Shown: positions 45,406-57,329, numbered from the stretch's first letter. The stretch is DNA of 64,000 bases from Zizania palustris (GCA_019279435.1 JAAALK010000286.1:26183931-26247930); one strand, 5' to 3'. The notes: a model not told the origin generated them from the sequence alone. Made by a program: numbers and translations.

Positions 45406-45871
45406 CGACATGCTACTCCAGAAGCACTAGAAGAGGGCCGAGAATGCGAACGCTCAGCCATGATGCCTAGTGAGGCCGAGCCCTCCTCAGAAGAGCGGGT
45501 TCGGCCGATGATGGGTGAGCCCATTGGAGCCACCTTTCCCTCTGCCACCATATCATCTGCCGATGGCGCAGTGGCCCCCATGCTACTTTCCACCTCCCGG
45601 GTACCCTGCCCATTACTATATCGCTCCATTCGTGTCCTCCAGATTTTTTGGCATGCAAGGTAAGATGAGTGTCCCAAGAGGTGGCATATTCGAACGACTA
45701 TCGCTCGCACCACGAGGACCTCCGGAGGCGTTGTCTGAGGCTATCATCGTCAGGGTGGGGTCCCAGGATGTCCTAATACCTAAGGGGGCCTCCGCGGAGC
45801 AAGACAAAGGTGAGCTGCATATGGAGACCGAGTAGGGACCAGTCAATCCGACCGCAGCCATAGTTCCGATC
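45406..45871 (+). pseudogene. Gypsy-X, region downstream of T2
   Basis: Continues the Gypsy-X frame region after T2: fragments such as PSEAEPSSEERVRPMMGEPIGA, then PPEALSEAIIVRVGSQDVLIPKGASAE and a TAG near 45833. This looks like the gag C-terminal or gag-protease spacer of the same type of element. The Tekay LTR begins at 45872. Identification rests mainly on position. Confidence 0.5.
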
Positions 45872-48800
45872 TGTAGCGCCCCGATTTAACAAAACCGAGA
45901 CATTATTGAATTTCCATAGAAAAACAATAATACAAGAGGTTCATCATGCGACAACGTACATACGATAAAATCCATGGTACGCAGACCATACTTATTACAA
46001 CATTGTTTTAATAAAAACGATAATAAGATAAATAAACAGCGGCATGACGAACGTCTTCTTCAGGATCTTTCTTCTCGACTGGGTCGCTACTCCAGACCGT
46101 CTTCAAGATAAGCATCCTCTGTGGGGTCCAACGGGTATGAGTACAAAAAGTACTCAACAAGCCACCGCAAATGCAAGTAATAATGCAGGGTAATAAACAA
46201 GGAAGGATAAAGGCTAACAATGCGGAATAAAGCAGTTGCAGTTATGGCATTTAGTGTAATCATATTTTAACCATGCGGAAAGTAAATATGAACATCATCA
46301 ACATCAACTAACTCGAGGAGTACGTTTTACCTCCTCGCACAACAGTCCTTATATGTCAATCCATCATGCACATTCATATTCCAAGTAAACTAACTGGGGG
46401 ATGTCACGCAACCCGCCCTTGACCGTGGGCTTGGCTTTTCGAAAAGATTTAAAACTCTGATCAGAGATGTACTACTGTACCCACAAGGCACGCACTCATC
46501 TCAACGAGATGACCCATTTCACGGGAACTCGTGCCAAAACCTCAATATGAGATGTTCCAAGCGATAACCACCCGCTCTAGGTTTCGCCGGCGCGCCGGGC
46601 CGCATCCCGGCTAACGTCGCACCCCCTTTTGCGCCACATTGGTACAAGTCACCCGCAGGTGCAACTTGACCCATCTCCAAATGGTGGAATCGGTTTGGAA
46701 CAACCCATACCTTAGTTAGGACTTACCCACTAGACTTGTGGTTAGTACGTAAGTGTATTGCAATGGATCCCTCAGACCGGTCCTTATAGTGCCCCGGGTG
46801 CGACTGACCAATGCCCTAGCTTGCACCCGGAACCCACCATGCATACACTCACAACCATGACTCATCACCAACAGAATTTCCAAGGATAAGAAGTAACGGG
46901 GATCATATAATAGAACCATTTTGCTACGACTCATTTTTATCCTATAGCGGCCGTGTCAATACTTTGGACACTAGCTAATATCATTGATCATATGGTGACA
47001 AGGAGGTTAGGCGAGATAGCATGGCTTGGGTTGCACATCAAGGTCGGGGGATCCTAAATAAATATAATGTAAGGGTTCATTTGACTAATGCATATACATA
47101 ACCTATGTGTTTTAGCGATAGTCAATTCAGACATGGGTTCAATATGTTCAAAAGAATTGTTTGGTGACTTGCCTTGATCAGCGAAAGGCGAGGGAGGGAC
47201 TTCCGGGAAGTATTCCGGCTCCTCGACGGTGTCGTAGTCTTTTCAATAATAATAAAGTAGAATAAATACAACATTCGATATAAACAATGTAAAATCACAC
47301 AACAAGCATGTGGGTTTTAGTTGGTTTGATTTTAAAGAAAATCAGTTGTTAAGGTTCTGAAATTTATTTCACAATTAATTTAAAATGAATCAAAATGAAT
47401 TATTGTTTTTCACAAAAGGGTTCTTAAGTGTGAATAATACTACATTAAGTTTTCTAATAAATATGAATGATTCAGTGAAAACTCTGTGGTTCTAGTGTTT
47501 AAACAGAAAGGAACAAATATATAAATTTCCTGGAGTTTAAATTTTAAATTTGCATTTTAATCCCAAGGGTATTTGAATACTTATTTAAATAAACATGAAA
47601 ATGTCCAAGTAAACCTACTGTTTTTATTGCATAAATAGGTAGAGAATAATTTTATGAATTTTCTGAAATTGGAATGGTAATTTTTAGAGTCCAAATGCAT
47701 TAGATATGAATTTTACAAGTTTAAAAGCATTTCTGGAATTTTATTTTCAAATTTTAAACCCCTCGGGTCCACGGTGAGCCAGGCCCACGGTGAACCCACG
47801 CACTGTGCGCGTGCGCCGGCTCGATCTGGACCGTCGGATCTGGATCCGGTGGCCAAGCGCGAGGCGGGAGGGTTAAGTGACAACGGACGGCCAGGATTAA
47901 AACGCGCGAAGGGGTACCACGTGGACGCACGAGATCGCGCGTCGGGTTAAATGGAAATCAACGCGCGAGATTAAAACGTAACACTTTGACCAGATCCGAC
48001 GGTGCGGATTAGATCGCGTACGTGGACTCACGCGCGTCGTCCGATTGCGATCGTGCGGCCAGGATTAAATCCGGCACGACACGCGCTAAGGGGGTTATAC
48101 CCCCCTTCGTCTCCGGCGACGGCGGGGCTCGGGTGCGGTGGCGATGGCGCCTACGAGGGGGCTAGGCCCTAGCTCTATGCGAAAACGGAAAGAGGAGGCC
48201 AAGGCGGTCGCGATGGTACCTTAGGCGAGGCGAGGGGTCGACGGAGCGAGGCCGGCGACGAGGGTAGACGGCGGAGTGGTTCGGGCTCCTCGTCGGCGAT
48301 GGTGTTCCGGCGGGGTTCGACGTCGGCGGAGGGGTGGCCGAGGTCGGGGTCGTTCTCGCGGTCACGTTGGTGGCGGAGGCACGGGCGGAGGTGGTCCGGT
48401 GCGACGGTGAGCGGTGGCCGGAGGTGAATCAGAGGGTGTGCGCAAAAAGGCGAAATGCGAGTGCTCTGTTCGTTCTCGAGGCGATTAAGCGTGGGGGTCG
48501 GACGCGGCTCAGGCTGGGGGCTTAAATAGGACACCGGAGAGGGCTCGCATGCAAGGAAACTGGCAGAGGGCCTTTACTCGCCGGCGATGGCTCGGCCATG
48601 CATGGAGCTGCGTTCCCGGTGGCTTAAACGCGCCATTTAACGCGATTAAACGGGCAGGGGGGCTCGGGGTGCATTGAACCGGCGGCAAATGAATGCGGGA
48701 GGGGCCAGCGAGGCGGATCCGAGGTGGGGTCGTCGGCCGGCGGGATTTGGGGGCGATGGCGAGAGGTAGACGACGAGTCTGACAGGCGGGGGTCCACGGG

Positions 48801-49250
48801 CCAGTGGGCGCGAGCGAGCGAACGGGAAGGCTGACGGGTGGGGCCGTGGTGTCGGGTGCGCGCGCGAGGGGAGGTTTTCGGCGCCGATAGGTGGGGTCCA
48901 TTTGTCAGCCAGAGACGAGCGCGGTAACGGGCTGGGCCGGCCGGGAGAGAGAGAAGGGAGGGGAGGAGCCCATTACTGTTCTAATACTTTTCTGAATAAA
49001 AATAATTCCAGAAAATAGATTAAAATATTAGGGCTACTTCCAAGGCTGGTAAAAATTTATAAAAATTCTCAAAATTATATTTTGGTCTTAGGATCACATA
49101 CAAAAAGTTTCACCTCCTAATTTGGTCATCTACTCTATGTTGTAGTTCAAAAGAGTATAAAAGGGATTTAAAAGTATTTTCTGAAATAATAATTCCCAGA
49201 AATTGAATTTAATAATATTTTTTATTGGTTTGAAAATTTGGGGTGTCACA
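45872..49250 (-). repeat. 3' LTR of the Tekay element (3379 bp)
   Basis: On the plus strand it runs from TGTAGCGCCCCG to GGGGTGTCACA, so on the minus strand it starts TGTGACACCCC and ends CGGGGCGCTACA. It has a GC-rich, regulatory-looking middle (47760-48960). TATTTAAG (minus strand, 48528-48521) is a possible TATA box. Confidence 0.94.
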
Positions 49251-49270
49251 AACCTATCCCCCTTACAAGA
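49251..49270 (-). other. Polypurine tract of the Tekay element
   Basis: On the minus strand GTAAGGGGGATAGGTT immediately precedes the LTR start TGTGACACC. Confidence 0.85.
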
Positions 49271-49293
49271 ATCTCGTCCTCGAGATTAGAACT

Positions 49294-52200
49294 CTACTCG
49301 AATAGCTCGGGGTATTGGGCTTTCAACTCGTCTTCTTTTTCCCAAGTGGCTTCTTCGGCGGGGTGGTTGTTCCATTGGACTTTGCAGAAGCGGACGACGC
49401 GGCTTCTAGTTACTCTTTCCTTGGTTTCCAAGATCTTGACGGGTCTCTCTATGTAGGTCAAGTCTTCTTGGACATTGAGCTGCTGAAGGTCGGCTTGCTC
49501 GGTGGGTACACGGAGGCACTTCTTCAGCTGAGAGATATGGAACACATCATGAACTCCTGCCAAGGATGGAGGCAGTTCAAGTTGATATGCCACTTCTCCT
49601 TGTCGACGGAGGATCTGGAAAGGTCCGACGTAGCGGGGTGCTAGTTTGCCTTTCATGTTGAACCTTTGAGTGCCACGGAGGGGAGTGACTCGGAGGTAGA
49701 CATAATCGCCCTCCTCAAAGGCTAGGTCTCTTCGACGGTTGTCGGCATAGCTCTTTTGCCTGGATTGGGCTGCCTTCAATCGGTCTCTTATGATCTTAAC
49801 TTTCTCTTCAGCTTCTCTCAATAAGTCAGTCCCAAATAGTTGTGATTCTCTGGTTTGATCCCAGAGCAACGGTGTTCTTCACTTACGCCCATAGAGTGCT
49901 TCGAACGGGGACATTTGCAGGCTGGCTTGATAGCTGTTGTTGAAGGAGAACTCAGCATAGGGTAAGTTCTTGTCCCACATTCCACCAAAGTCTAGAGCAC
50001 AAGCTCTAAGCATATCTTCCAATATCTGGTTGACCCTTTCGGTTTGACCGTCGGTCTGCGGATGATAGGCGGTGCTAAAGTTCAGCCGGGTGCCGAGTTC
50101 CTCTTGAAGGTTCTTCCAAACTTGGAGGTAAACTGACTCCCGTGGTCAGATACAATCTTCTTAGGAACTCCGTGAAGGCATACGATCCGGGTCATATACA
50201 ACTCAGCCAACTTGGCGACGGTGTAAGTTGTCTTGACCGGAACGAAGTGGGCTACTTTGGTGAGTCGGTCGACGATCACCCAGATAGAATCATGACCAGC
50301 TTGGGTCCTGGGCAGTCCCGTGATGAAGTCCATTCCTATCTCTTCCCACTTCCATTCAGGGACTTTGAGGGGTTGAAGAAGTCCGGCAGGTCTCTGATGC
50401 TCTGCCTTGACTCGCCGGCATGTGTCGCACTTGGCCACATACTCAGCTATTTCTCTCTTCATGCTGACCCACCAATATTTCTCCTTCAGGTCTTGGTACA
50501 TCTTGGTACTCCCGGGATGGATGGAGTATAGAGTATCGTGGGCTTCTTGAAGGATGAGAGTCTTCAACTCAGGTAGGTCGGGTACGCATACTCGGTTTCC
50601 GAACCAAATAGTACCATGTTCATCCTCGGAGAATCCGGGGGCTTTACCCTTCCTCATGTTTTGCTGGATCTCCAGGATGTCCGGGTCTTCCTTCTGCTTC
50701 TCTCGGATCTGGTCTATTAAGACAGGCCGAGACTCCAAGGCAGCGAGGTACTCCCGAGTGGTGATCCCCAGGTTTAGTCTTTCCATCTCCTTGTAAAGTA
50801 AAGGAGCTTGGTCCTGAATCATGATGGCATTGTAGTACCCTTTTCGACTAAGGGCGTCTGCCACCACGTTCGCTTTGCCCGGATGATAATGGATGCCCAA
50901 GTCGTAATCCTTGATTAGTTCCAACCATCTCCTTTGCCTGAGGTTCAGATCTGGTTGGGTGAATATATACTTGAGGCTCTTGTGGTCGGTGAAGACCTCA
51001 CACCGATTTCCCACAAGGTAATGTCTCCATATTTTCAAGGCATGAACCACGGCTGCTAGTTCCAGGTCGTGGGTTGGGTAGTTCAGCTCATGCGGTCTCA
51101 ATTGCCGGGAGGCGTAGGATATCACCTTCCCTTCTTGCATTAAGACGCATCCCAATCCTTGACGAGAGGCATCACAGTAGACGTGGAAGTCTTTCCGGAT
51201 GTCTGGCAGAGTCAGAATGGGGGCTGATACTAGCTTCTTCTTGAGAGTCTGGAAGCTCTCTTCGCAGTCGGGGGTCCAATCAAACTTCACCTCTTTCTGC
51301 AAAAGTCTGGTCATAGGCTTGGCGATCTTGGAAAAATTCTCGATGAACCGGCGGTAGTATCCGGCCAATCCGAGGAAACTCCGGATCTCGGTCACGGTCG
51401 TGGGCTGCAGCCAGTTGGTTACCGCTTCAACAGTGGTTGGGTCCACTGCTATTCCTCCGACAGATATAACATGGCCGAGGAACTTCACCTCAGACGACCA
51501 AAATTCACATTTGCTGTATTTGGCGTACAGTCGCTGCTCCCTTAGCTTTCCGAGGGTCAGACGGAGGTGAGTCTCGTGTTCTTCCTTGGTCTTGGAGTAA
51601 ACGAGGATATCGTCGATGAATACCACGATGAACTTGTCCAAGAACTCCATGAATACATTGTTCATCATGTTCATGAAAAAGGCCGGGGCATTCGTGAGTC
51701 CGAACGACATCACAGTGTACTCGTAGAGTCCATAGCGGGAGGTGAAAGCAGTCTTGGGTATATCTTCCTCCCTGATCCTTAACTGGTGATAACCTGACCT
51801 GAGGTCAATCTTGGAAAACACCGAGGATCCTTTCAGCTGATCGAACAGGTCGTCGATCCGAGGCAATGGGTATTTGTTCTTGATGGTTACGTCGTTCAAG
51901 GCTCTATAGTCCACGCACATCCTCTTGGTCTTGTCCTTCTTCATGGCAAATATAACCGGTGCACCCCAAGGTGAGGTACTCGGTCGGATGTAACCTTTCT
52001 GCTCTAGGTCTTCGATGTTGCTCTTGACTTCGGCTAGTTCATTGGCGGCCATTCGGTACGGGCGCTTGGAGATTGGAGTGGTCCCCGGGACAAGCTCGAT
52101 TCTGAATTCGATGTCCCGCTTGGGAGGCATTCCGGGCAGATCTTCGGGGAAAACATCTGCAAACTCCCTGACTATTGGCACTTCTTCAAGAGCTATAGAG

Positions 52201-52676
52201 CGAAGGGATGCTCCGAGTGGTTTGCGACTGGTCATCCGGAAGGTGACGGTTACGCCTTCAGGACTGGTCACCGTGACGGACTTGTTGGCACAGTCGATCA
52301 CTCCCTTGTGCTTCATCAACCAATCCATACCTAGTATAAGGTCGAGTCCGGTGCATTGGATGAGGACAGGCTCGGCCCGAAACAGCACTCCTTGGATGTC
52401 AAGTTGAACCTTAGGGCTGTAGAAGCGAGCTGAGGTCCTATTGCCGGGGGTGGCAATCACCATGGGAACGGGTAGAGGGAGCACGTCCAGATTGTTTGTT
52501 TTCACAAAATTTTCCGAGACGAAGGAGTGGGTTGCTCCAGAGTCAAATAATATGACGGCCGGTACGGAATTCATAGTAAACGTACCGAGTACGACTTCAG
52601 GAGCCTCCTGAGCTTCCTCCGCGCTGATGTGGTTGACGCGGGCGCGAACGGCCTGGTGGGGTGCTGCGCCTTGGTT
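49294..52676 (-). pseudogene. pol: Tekay pol (protease, RT, RNase H, integrase, chromodomain), two lesions
   Basis: Continues the gag frame after one TAG. Protease FDSGATHSFVSE (near 52540); reverse transcriptase with CVDYRALND, KIDLRSGYHQLRI and FIDDILVYSK (near 51615); RNase H with YCDASRQGLGCVLMQ and TDHKSLKYI; integrase zinc finger H..H..C..C (HPGSTKMYQDLKEKYWW...CDTCRR); core GMDFITGLP, VSDHGSQFTS and TDGQTERVN supplying D,D,E; then a chromodomain VKILETKERVTRSRVVRFCKVQW...EEATWEKE ending at 49294. Lesions: a 1-base deletion in a T run near 50119 that shifts the frame in integrase, and a TGA near 49881. A single ORF of 830 codons covers protease to integrase core. Confidence 0.93.
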
Positions 52677-53759
52677 CTACTTGGGGTGAGGACACTGGTG
52701 CGAATAGTGCCCTTCCTTGCGGCAGTTGAAGCAGACGACCGGCCTTCCTTGGCGATCCCTCAAGATCGGGGCCTTGGCGGCTGGTGCCGACTGAGCGGCC
52801 GGAGCTGGTGGAGCGGGGCGAGGATGCCCGGCGTTGGATCCACCGTCTGCGTGAGGTGGCCTGTAGGCGGGCCGAGGATGGTAGGCGGGCGCTGGTGGCG
52901 GAGGGACGAAGCGGGGCCTCTGAGTGTTCGCCTGCTGATGCTTGAAGGCGATCATCTTCCTCTTTTTGAGGTCCAGCTTGTTCTGCTCAGTCTCTTGGAT
53001 GAGCGCTTTGTTGACCAGCCGCTGGAAGTCGGCGAAGTCGGCGGCGACGAGCTGGATGGACAGCTCATCCTTAAGTCCCCTGAGGAACTTAGCTTGGCGG
53101 AGGGCGTCGGTGCGCACTTCCTCCGGTGCGTAGCGTGCGAGGCGGTTGAACTCATGGAGGTACTCCATGACAGTTCGGTTGCCTTGTTGCAGGTCGCGGA
53201 ACTCCTGCTGCTTCACCGCGATGACACCGGCGGGGACGTGGGCGGCACGAAAGGCGATGGTGAACTCCGCCCAAGTCACCATGTGGCCCTCTGGCTGGGA
53301 CGCACGGTAGTTGTCCCACCATTCAGCGGCGGGACCCTGGAGCTGGTGAGTGGCGAAGGCCACCCGCTCCCGGTCTGTGCAGGGGAGGAGATCGAGCTTC
53401 TTCTCGAAGGTACGAAGCCAATCTCCGGCATCCATCGGGTTGGTGGTGCTCGAGAAGATGGGCGGGCGCACGCGCAAAAACTCGGAGAGTTGCGGAGCGG
53501 CCGCGGGTGCTGGTGCGCGAGGGGCGGGTTCCCCGTTCTGCAGACGGTCCAACTGAGCCTGTTGGTGCTGCATTTGGGTGAGGAGGGTGGTGATCAGATG
53601 GTTCTGATTCGCCATCATCTCCGCCAAGGTGGGGTGATTGGCGGAAGGCGACCCGGATTGACGCGGGCCTGTTGCACCCCAGTTGGGCACAACACCCTCA
53701 GGCGCATCTCGGCTCCCTCCTGCTCCGTTGATAGAGCCGGTGTTCTGGTGGTCGGCCAT
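52677..53759 (-). CDS. gag: Tekay gag
   Basis: ATG 53759 (MADHQNTGSINGAGG) to TAG 52677, 360 codons; an upstream in-frame ATG at 53840 would add 27 hydrophobic residues and is less likely. The central capsid domain follows the plant retrotransposon gag pattern (AGDWLRTFEKKLDLLPC, QGPAAEWWDNYRAS, GNRTVMEYLHEFNRLARYAP, LRGLKDELSIQL), then a Pro/Ala-rich linker and a CX2CX4HX4C knuckle (CFNCRKEGHYSHQC) just before the stop. The reading frame continues into pol after this single stop codon. Intact as gag. Confidence 0.9.
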   Translation of the reverse strand: MADHQNTGSINGAGGSRDAPEGVVPNWGATGPRQSGSPSANHPTLAEMMANQNHLITTLLTQMQHQQAQLDRLQNGEPAPRAPAPAAAPQLSEFLRVRPPIFSSTTNPMDAGDWLRTFEKKLDLLPCTDRERVAFATHQLQGPAAEWWDNYRASQPEGHMVTWAEFTIAFRAAHVPAGVIAVKQQEFRDLQQGNRTVMEYLHEFNRLARYAPEEVRTDALRQAKFLRGLKDELSIQLVAADFADFQRLVNKALIQETEQNKLDLKKRKMIAFKHQQANTQRPRFVPPPPAPAYHPRPAYRPPHADGGSNAGHPRPAPPAPAAQSAPAAKAPILRDRQGRPVVCFNCRKEGHYSHQCPHPK

Positions 53760-53960
53760 CTTCTGAATATACGAAGTGATAAAACAAAAGATGACGAACC
53801 AAAAAGATTTAACCAAAAATAACATATAGAATCCAAACACATAAACATATCCAGTGGTATAAATTGTTTATTACAATCAAGTTCTTATCCCATCTACAAC
53901 CCAACTCGTTGCAGACGGCACCACATACAAATTTAAGATCTTTATTAAAATTCGCGTCTC

Positions 53961-54746
53961 CTAACGCCTACTCGCCACCGGAGGCGGTCTCCGTGCTCTC
54001 GGAACAACGAGTGCGCGGCTCCAGAGAGATGGTGGGCTCGAGAAAATTCTCGATGATGGAGTCGGAGACGAGGCCGGGGGTGGTGTAGGGGCGCTGGTGG
54101 AAGGCCTGGCGGGGGAGGGTCGTGGCGGGATACTCTTGGGGCGAGAGAGGGGCTCACGGATGGGCTTCTTCTTCCTTGGAAGAAGAGGAACCATCTCCGC
54201 TATATCCTTCTGCAGCTGCATGATCTTGCGTTGTAGCTCGCCGTTCTGCTGGATCAGGTTCTTCGTTTCTTCACGAAGAAACTCAACCGCCTCATGGTGC
54301 TCGTCGGCGTCGAGCACCGCCTCGGTGTGGAGATCATCCATGGCCTGCAGAAGACGCGACTGCCGGGCCATGACCGGATCACGCACGGAGTGAACTCCGA
54401 GGTAGATGCTACGGTGGGCTCCGGGAGTACGCTTCGGCACAAGCCGGAAGGATGAGTTCTGAAGACGATCGTCGTAGATCATCCTCAGCTCCATGAGGGC
54501 CTGGAGGGCGACTCGTTGGCACGCGACGTCGAAAGTCGGGCCTCCAAGTGTGGTGGTGTAGGGCGGCAGGTGTTCTCCGGAGCCATGGACGGTGAGGGAG
54601 ACGTCACAAGGCCCGGCGAACTCGTCGGGGTACACTCCTTGGAATTCGGGTTCGAAGAGGAACCCGCGGAAGGTGAGCATCATGCGGAGCTCCCGGACGA
54701 AGCCCTCATAGTGGCGGCAGTAGCTGTGGACTTGGTAGACAGGCAT
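53961..54746 (-). CDS. Extra ORF upstream of gag in the Tekay element, unknown function
   Basis: A 261-codon intact ORF on the coding strand from ATG 54746 (MPVYQVHSYCRHYEGF), 122 bp after the primer-binding site, to TAG 53961, 201 bp before gag and in the same frame. Residues 1-95 form a globular-looking domain (RELRMMLTFRGFLFEPEF..., LGGPTFDVACQRVALQAL); residues 140-180 are a probable coiled coil (EFLREETKNLIQQNGELQRKIMQLQKDIAEM); the last 80 are Pro/Ser/Arg-rich and basic. I do not recognise a family. The VACQRVALQALMEL helix loosely recalls a double-stranded-RNA-binding fold, but this is weak. It could be a captured host segment or an accessory protein; no membrane segment or signal peptide is seen. 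Confidence 0.7.
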   Translation of the reverse strand: MPVYQVHSYCRHYEGFVRELRMMLTFRGFLFEPEFQGVYPDEFAGPCDVSLTVHGSGEHLPPYTTTLGGPTFDVACQRVALQALMELRMIYDDRLQNSSFRLVPKRTPGAHRSIYLGVHSVRDPVMARQSRLLQAMDDLHTEAVLDADEHHEAVEFLREETKNLIQQNGELQRKIMQLQKDIAEMVPLLPRKKKPIREPLSRPKSIPPRPSPARPSTSAPTPPPASSPTPSSRIFSSPPSLWSRALVVPRARRPPPVASRR

Positions 54747-54868
54747 CTACAAAACAGCAAGTTGAATAAAAGTGAGGAGAGGAACAAAGTTTATGAAGTA
54801 GATTTTCGAGAAATAATTTCCTATGGCTAATGGCTAGGCGGGTCTGTTTGGCTTCCTACAGTCGAGTC

Positions 54869-54881
54869 GGCTCTGATACCA
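54869..54881 (-). other. Primer-binding site of the Tekay element
   Basis: TGGTATCAGAGCC on the minus strand, three bases after the LTR end; complementary to initiator methionine tRNA. Confidence 0.92.
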
Positions 54882-54884
54882 TCT

Positions 54885-57329
54885 TGTAGCGCCCCGATTT
54901 AACAAAACCGAGACATTATTGAATTTCCATAGAAAAACAATAATACAAGAGGTTCATCATGCGACAACGTACATACGATAAAATCCATGGTACGCAGACC
55001 ATACTTATTACAACATTGTTTTAATAAAAACGATAATAAGATAAATAAACAGCGGCATGACGAACGTCTTCTTCAGGATCTTTCTTCTCGACTGGGTCGC
55101 TACTCCAGACCGTCTTCAAGATAAGCATCCTCTGTGGGGTCCAACGGGTATGAGTACAAAAAGTACTCAACAAGCCACCGCAAATGCAAGTAATAATGCA
55201 GGGTAATAAACAAGGAAGGATAAAGGCTAACAATGCGGAATAAAGCAGTTGCAGTTATGGCATTTAGTGTAATCATATTTTAACCATGCGGAAAGTAAAT
55301 ATGAACATCATCAACATCAACTAACTCGAGGAGTACGTTTTACCTCCTCGCACAACAGTCCTTATATGTCAATCCATCATGCACATTCATATTCCAAGTA
55401 AACTAACTGGGGGATGTCACGCAACCCGCCCTTGACCGTGGGCTTGGCTTTTCGAAAAGATTTAAAACTCTGATCAGAGATGTACTACTGTACCCACAAG
55501 GCACGCACTCATCTCAACGAGATGACCCATTTCACGGGAACTCGTGCCAAAACCTCAATATGAGATGTTCCAAGCGATAACCACCCGCTCTAGGTTTCGC
55601 CGGCGCGCCGGGCCGCATCCCGGCTAACGTCGCACCCCCTTTTGCGCCACATTGGTACAAGTCACCCGCAGGTGCAACTTGACCCATCTCCAAATGGTGG
55701 CCTCGGTTTGGAACAACCCATACCTTAGTTAGGACTTACCCACTAGACTTGTGGTTAGTACGTAAGTGTATTGCAACGGATCCCTCAGACCGGTCCTTAT
55801 AGTGCCCCGGGTGCGACTGACCAATGCCCTAGCTTGCACCCGGAACCCACCATGCATACACTCACAACCATGACTCATCACCAACAGAATTTCCAAGGAT
55901 AAGAAGTAACGGGGATCATATAATAGAACCATTTTGCTACGACTCATTTTATCCTATGGCGGCCGTGTCAATACTTTGGACACTAGCTAATATCATTGAT
56001 CATATGGTGACAAGGAGGTTAGGCGAGATAGCATGGCTTGGGTTGCACATCAAGGTCGGGGGATCCTAAATAAATATAATGTAAGGGTTCATTTGACTAA
56101 TGCATATACATAACCTATGTGTTTTAGCGATAGTCAATTCAGACATGGGTTCAATATGTTCAAAAGAATTGTTTGGTGACTTGCCTTGATCAGCGAAAGG
56201 CGAGGGAGGGACTTCCGGGAAGTATTCCGGCTCCTCGACGGTGTCGTAGTCTTTTCAATAATAATAAAGTAGAATAAATACAACATTCGATATAAACAAT
56301 GTAAAATCACACAACAAGCATGTGGGTTTTAGTTGGTTTGATTTTAAAGAAAATCAGTTGTTAAGGTTCTGAAATTTATTTCACAATTAATTTAAAATGA
56401 ATCAAAATGAATTATTGTTTTTCACAAAAGGGTTCTTAAGTGTGAATAATACTACATTAAGTTTTCTAATAAATATGAATGATTCAGTGAAAACTCTGTG
56501 GTTCTAGTGTTTAAACAGAAAGGAACAAATATATAAATTTCCTGGAGTTTAAATTTTTAAATTTGCATTTTAATCCCAAGGGTATTTGAATACTTATTTA
56601 AATAAACATGAAAATGTCCAAGTAAACCTACTGTTTTTATTGCATAAATAGGTAGAGAATAATTTTATGAATTTTCTGAAATTGGAATGGTAATTTTTAG
56701 AGTCCAAATGCATTAGATATGAATTTTACAAGTTTAAAAGCATTTCTGGAATTTTATTTTCAAATTTTAAACCCCTCGGGTCCACGGTGAGCCAGGCCCA
56801 CGGTGAACCCACGCACTGTGCGCGTGCGCCGGCTCGATATGGACCGTCGGATCTGGATCCGGTGGCCAGGCGCGAGGCGGGAGGGTTAAGTGACAACGGA
56901 CGGCCAGGATTAAAACGCGCGAAGGGGTACCACGTGGACGCACGAGATCGCGCGTCGGGTTAAATGGAAATCAACGCGCGAGATTAAAACGTAAAGCGTT
57001 GACCAGATCCGACGGTGCGGATTAGATCGCGTACGTGGACTCACGCGCGTCGTCCGATTGCGATCGTGCGGCCAGGATTAAATCCGGCACGACACGCGCT
57101 AAGGGGGTTATACCCCCCTTCGTCTCCGGCGACGGCGGGGCTCGGGTGCGGTGGCGATGGCGCCTACGAGGGGGCTAGGCCCTAGCTCTATGCGAAAACG
57201 GAAAGAGGAGGCCAAGGCGGTCGCGATGGTACCTTAGGCGAGGCGAGGGGTCGACGGAGCGAGGCCGGCGACGAGGGTAGACGGCGGAGTGGTTCGGGCT
57301 CCTCGTCGGCGATGGTGTTCCGGCGGGGT
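54885..57329 (-). repeat. 5' LTR of the Tekay element, truncated by Copia-2
   Basis: Matches 45872-48316 base for base in length (2445 bp) with about 0.5% difference. The remaining ~930 bp, including the putative TATA box, must lie on the other side of Copia-2, outside the window. Confidence 0.94.

Larger units (their letters stand above)
22605..45871 (+). mobile_element. Old Ty3/gypsy element (non-chromoviral, Tat/Athila-type), Gypsy-X, multiply interrupted
   Basis: The pieces are an LTR-like segment with a TATA box ending at 22902, its continuation from 34429, a leader, gag at 35370-36504, and more gag-region sequence at 45406-45871. T1 and T2 separate these pieces and carry exact 5-bp duplications, so the pieces were once contiguous. 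The left boundary with the Ale element falls somewhere in 22605-22680. At 45871 the Tekay element begins, and the rest of Gypsy-X is presumably beyond the right edge. Assigning all pieces to one element is inference from order, orientation and contiguity. Confidence 0.65.
45872..57329 (-). mobile_element. Ty3/gypsy chromovirus, Tekay-type, with extra ORF before gag
   Basis: Minus-strand element: 5' LTR at the right (54885-57329, cut by Copia-2), initiator-tRNA primer-binding site, an extra 261-codon ORF, gag, pol, and a complete 3.4-kb 3' LTR at the left. A chromodomain closes integrase, as in chromoviruses, and the long LTRs fit the Tekay (Del) clade. Over the 2445 bp that can be compared, the two LTRs differ at about ten sites plus two single-base indels, so insertion was recent. 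Only the left flank (CGATC) of the target duplication is visible. Confidence 0.92.

Noticed and set aside
52629..53822. 397-codon plus-strand frame antisense to Tekay gag
   Set aside because: It is the mirror of the GC-rich gag codons, has no recognisable domain, and gag on the other strand has clear capsid and zinc-knuckle motifs.
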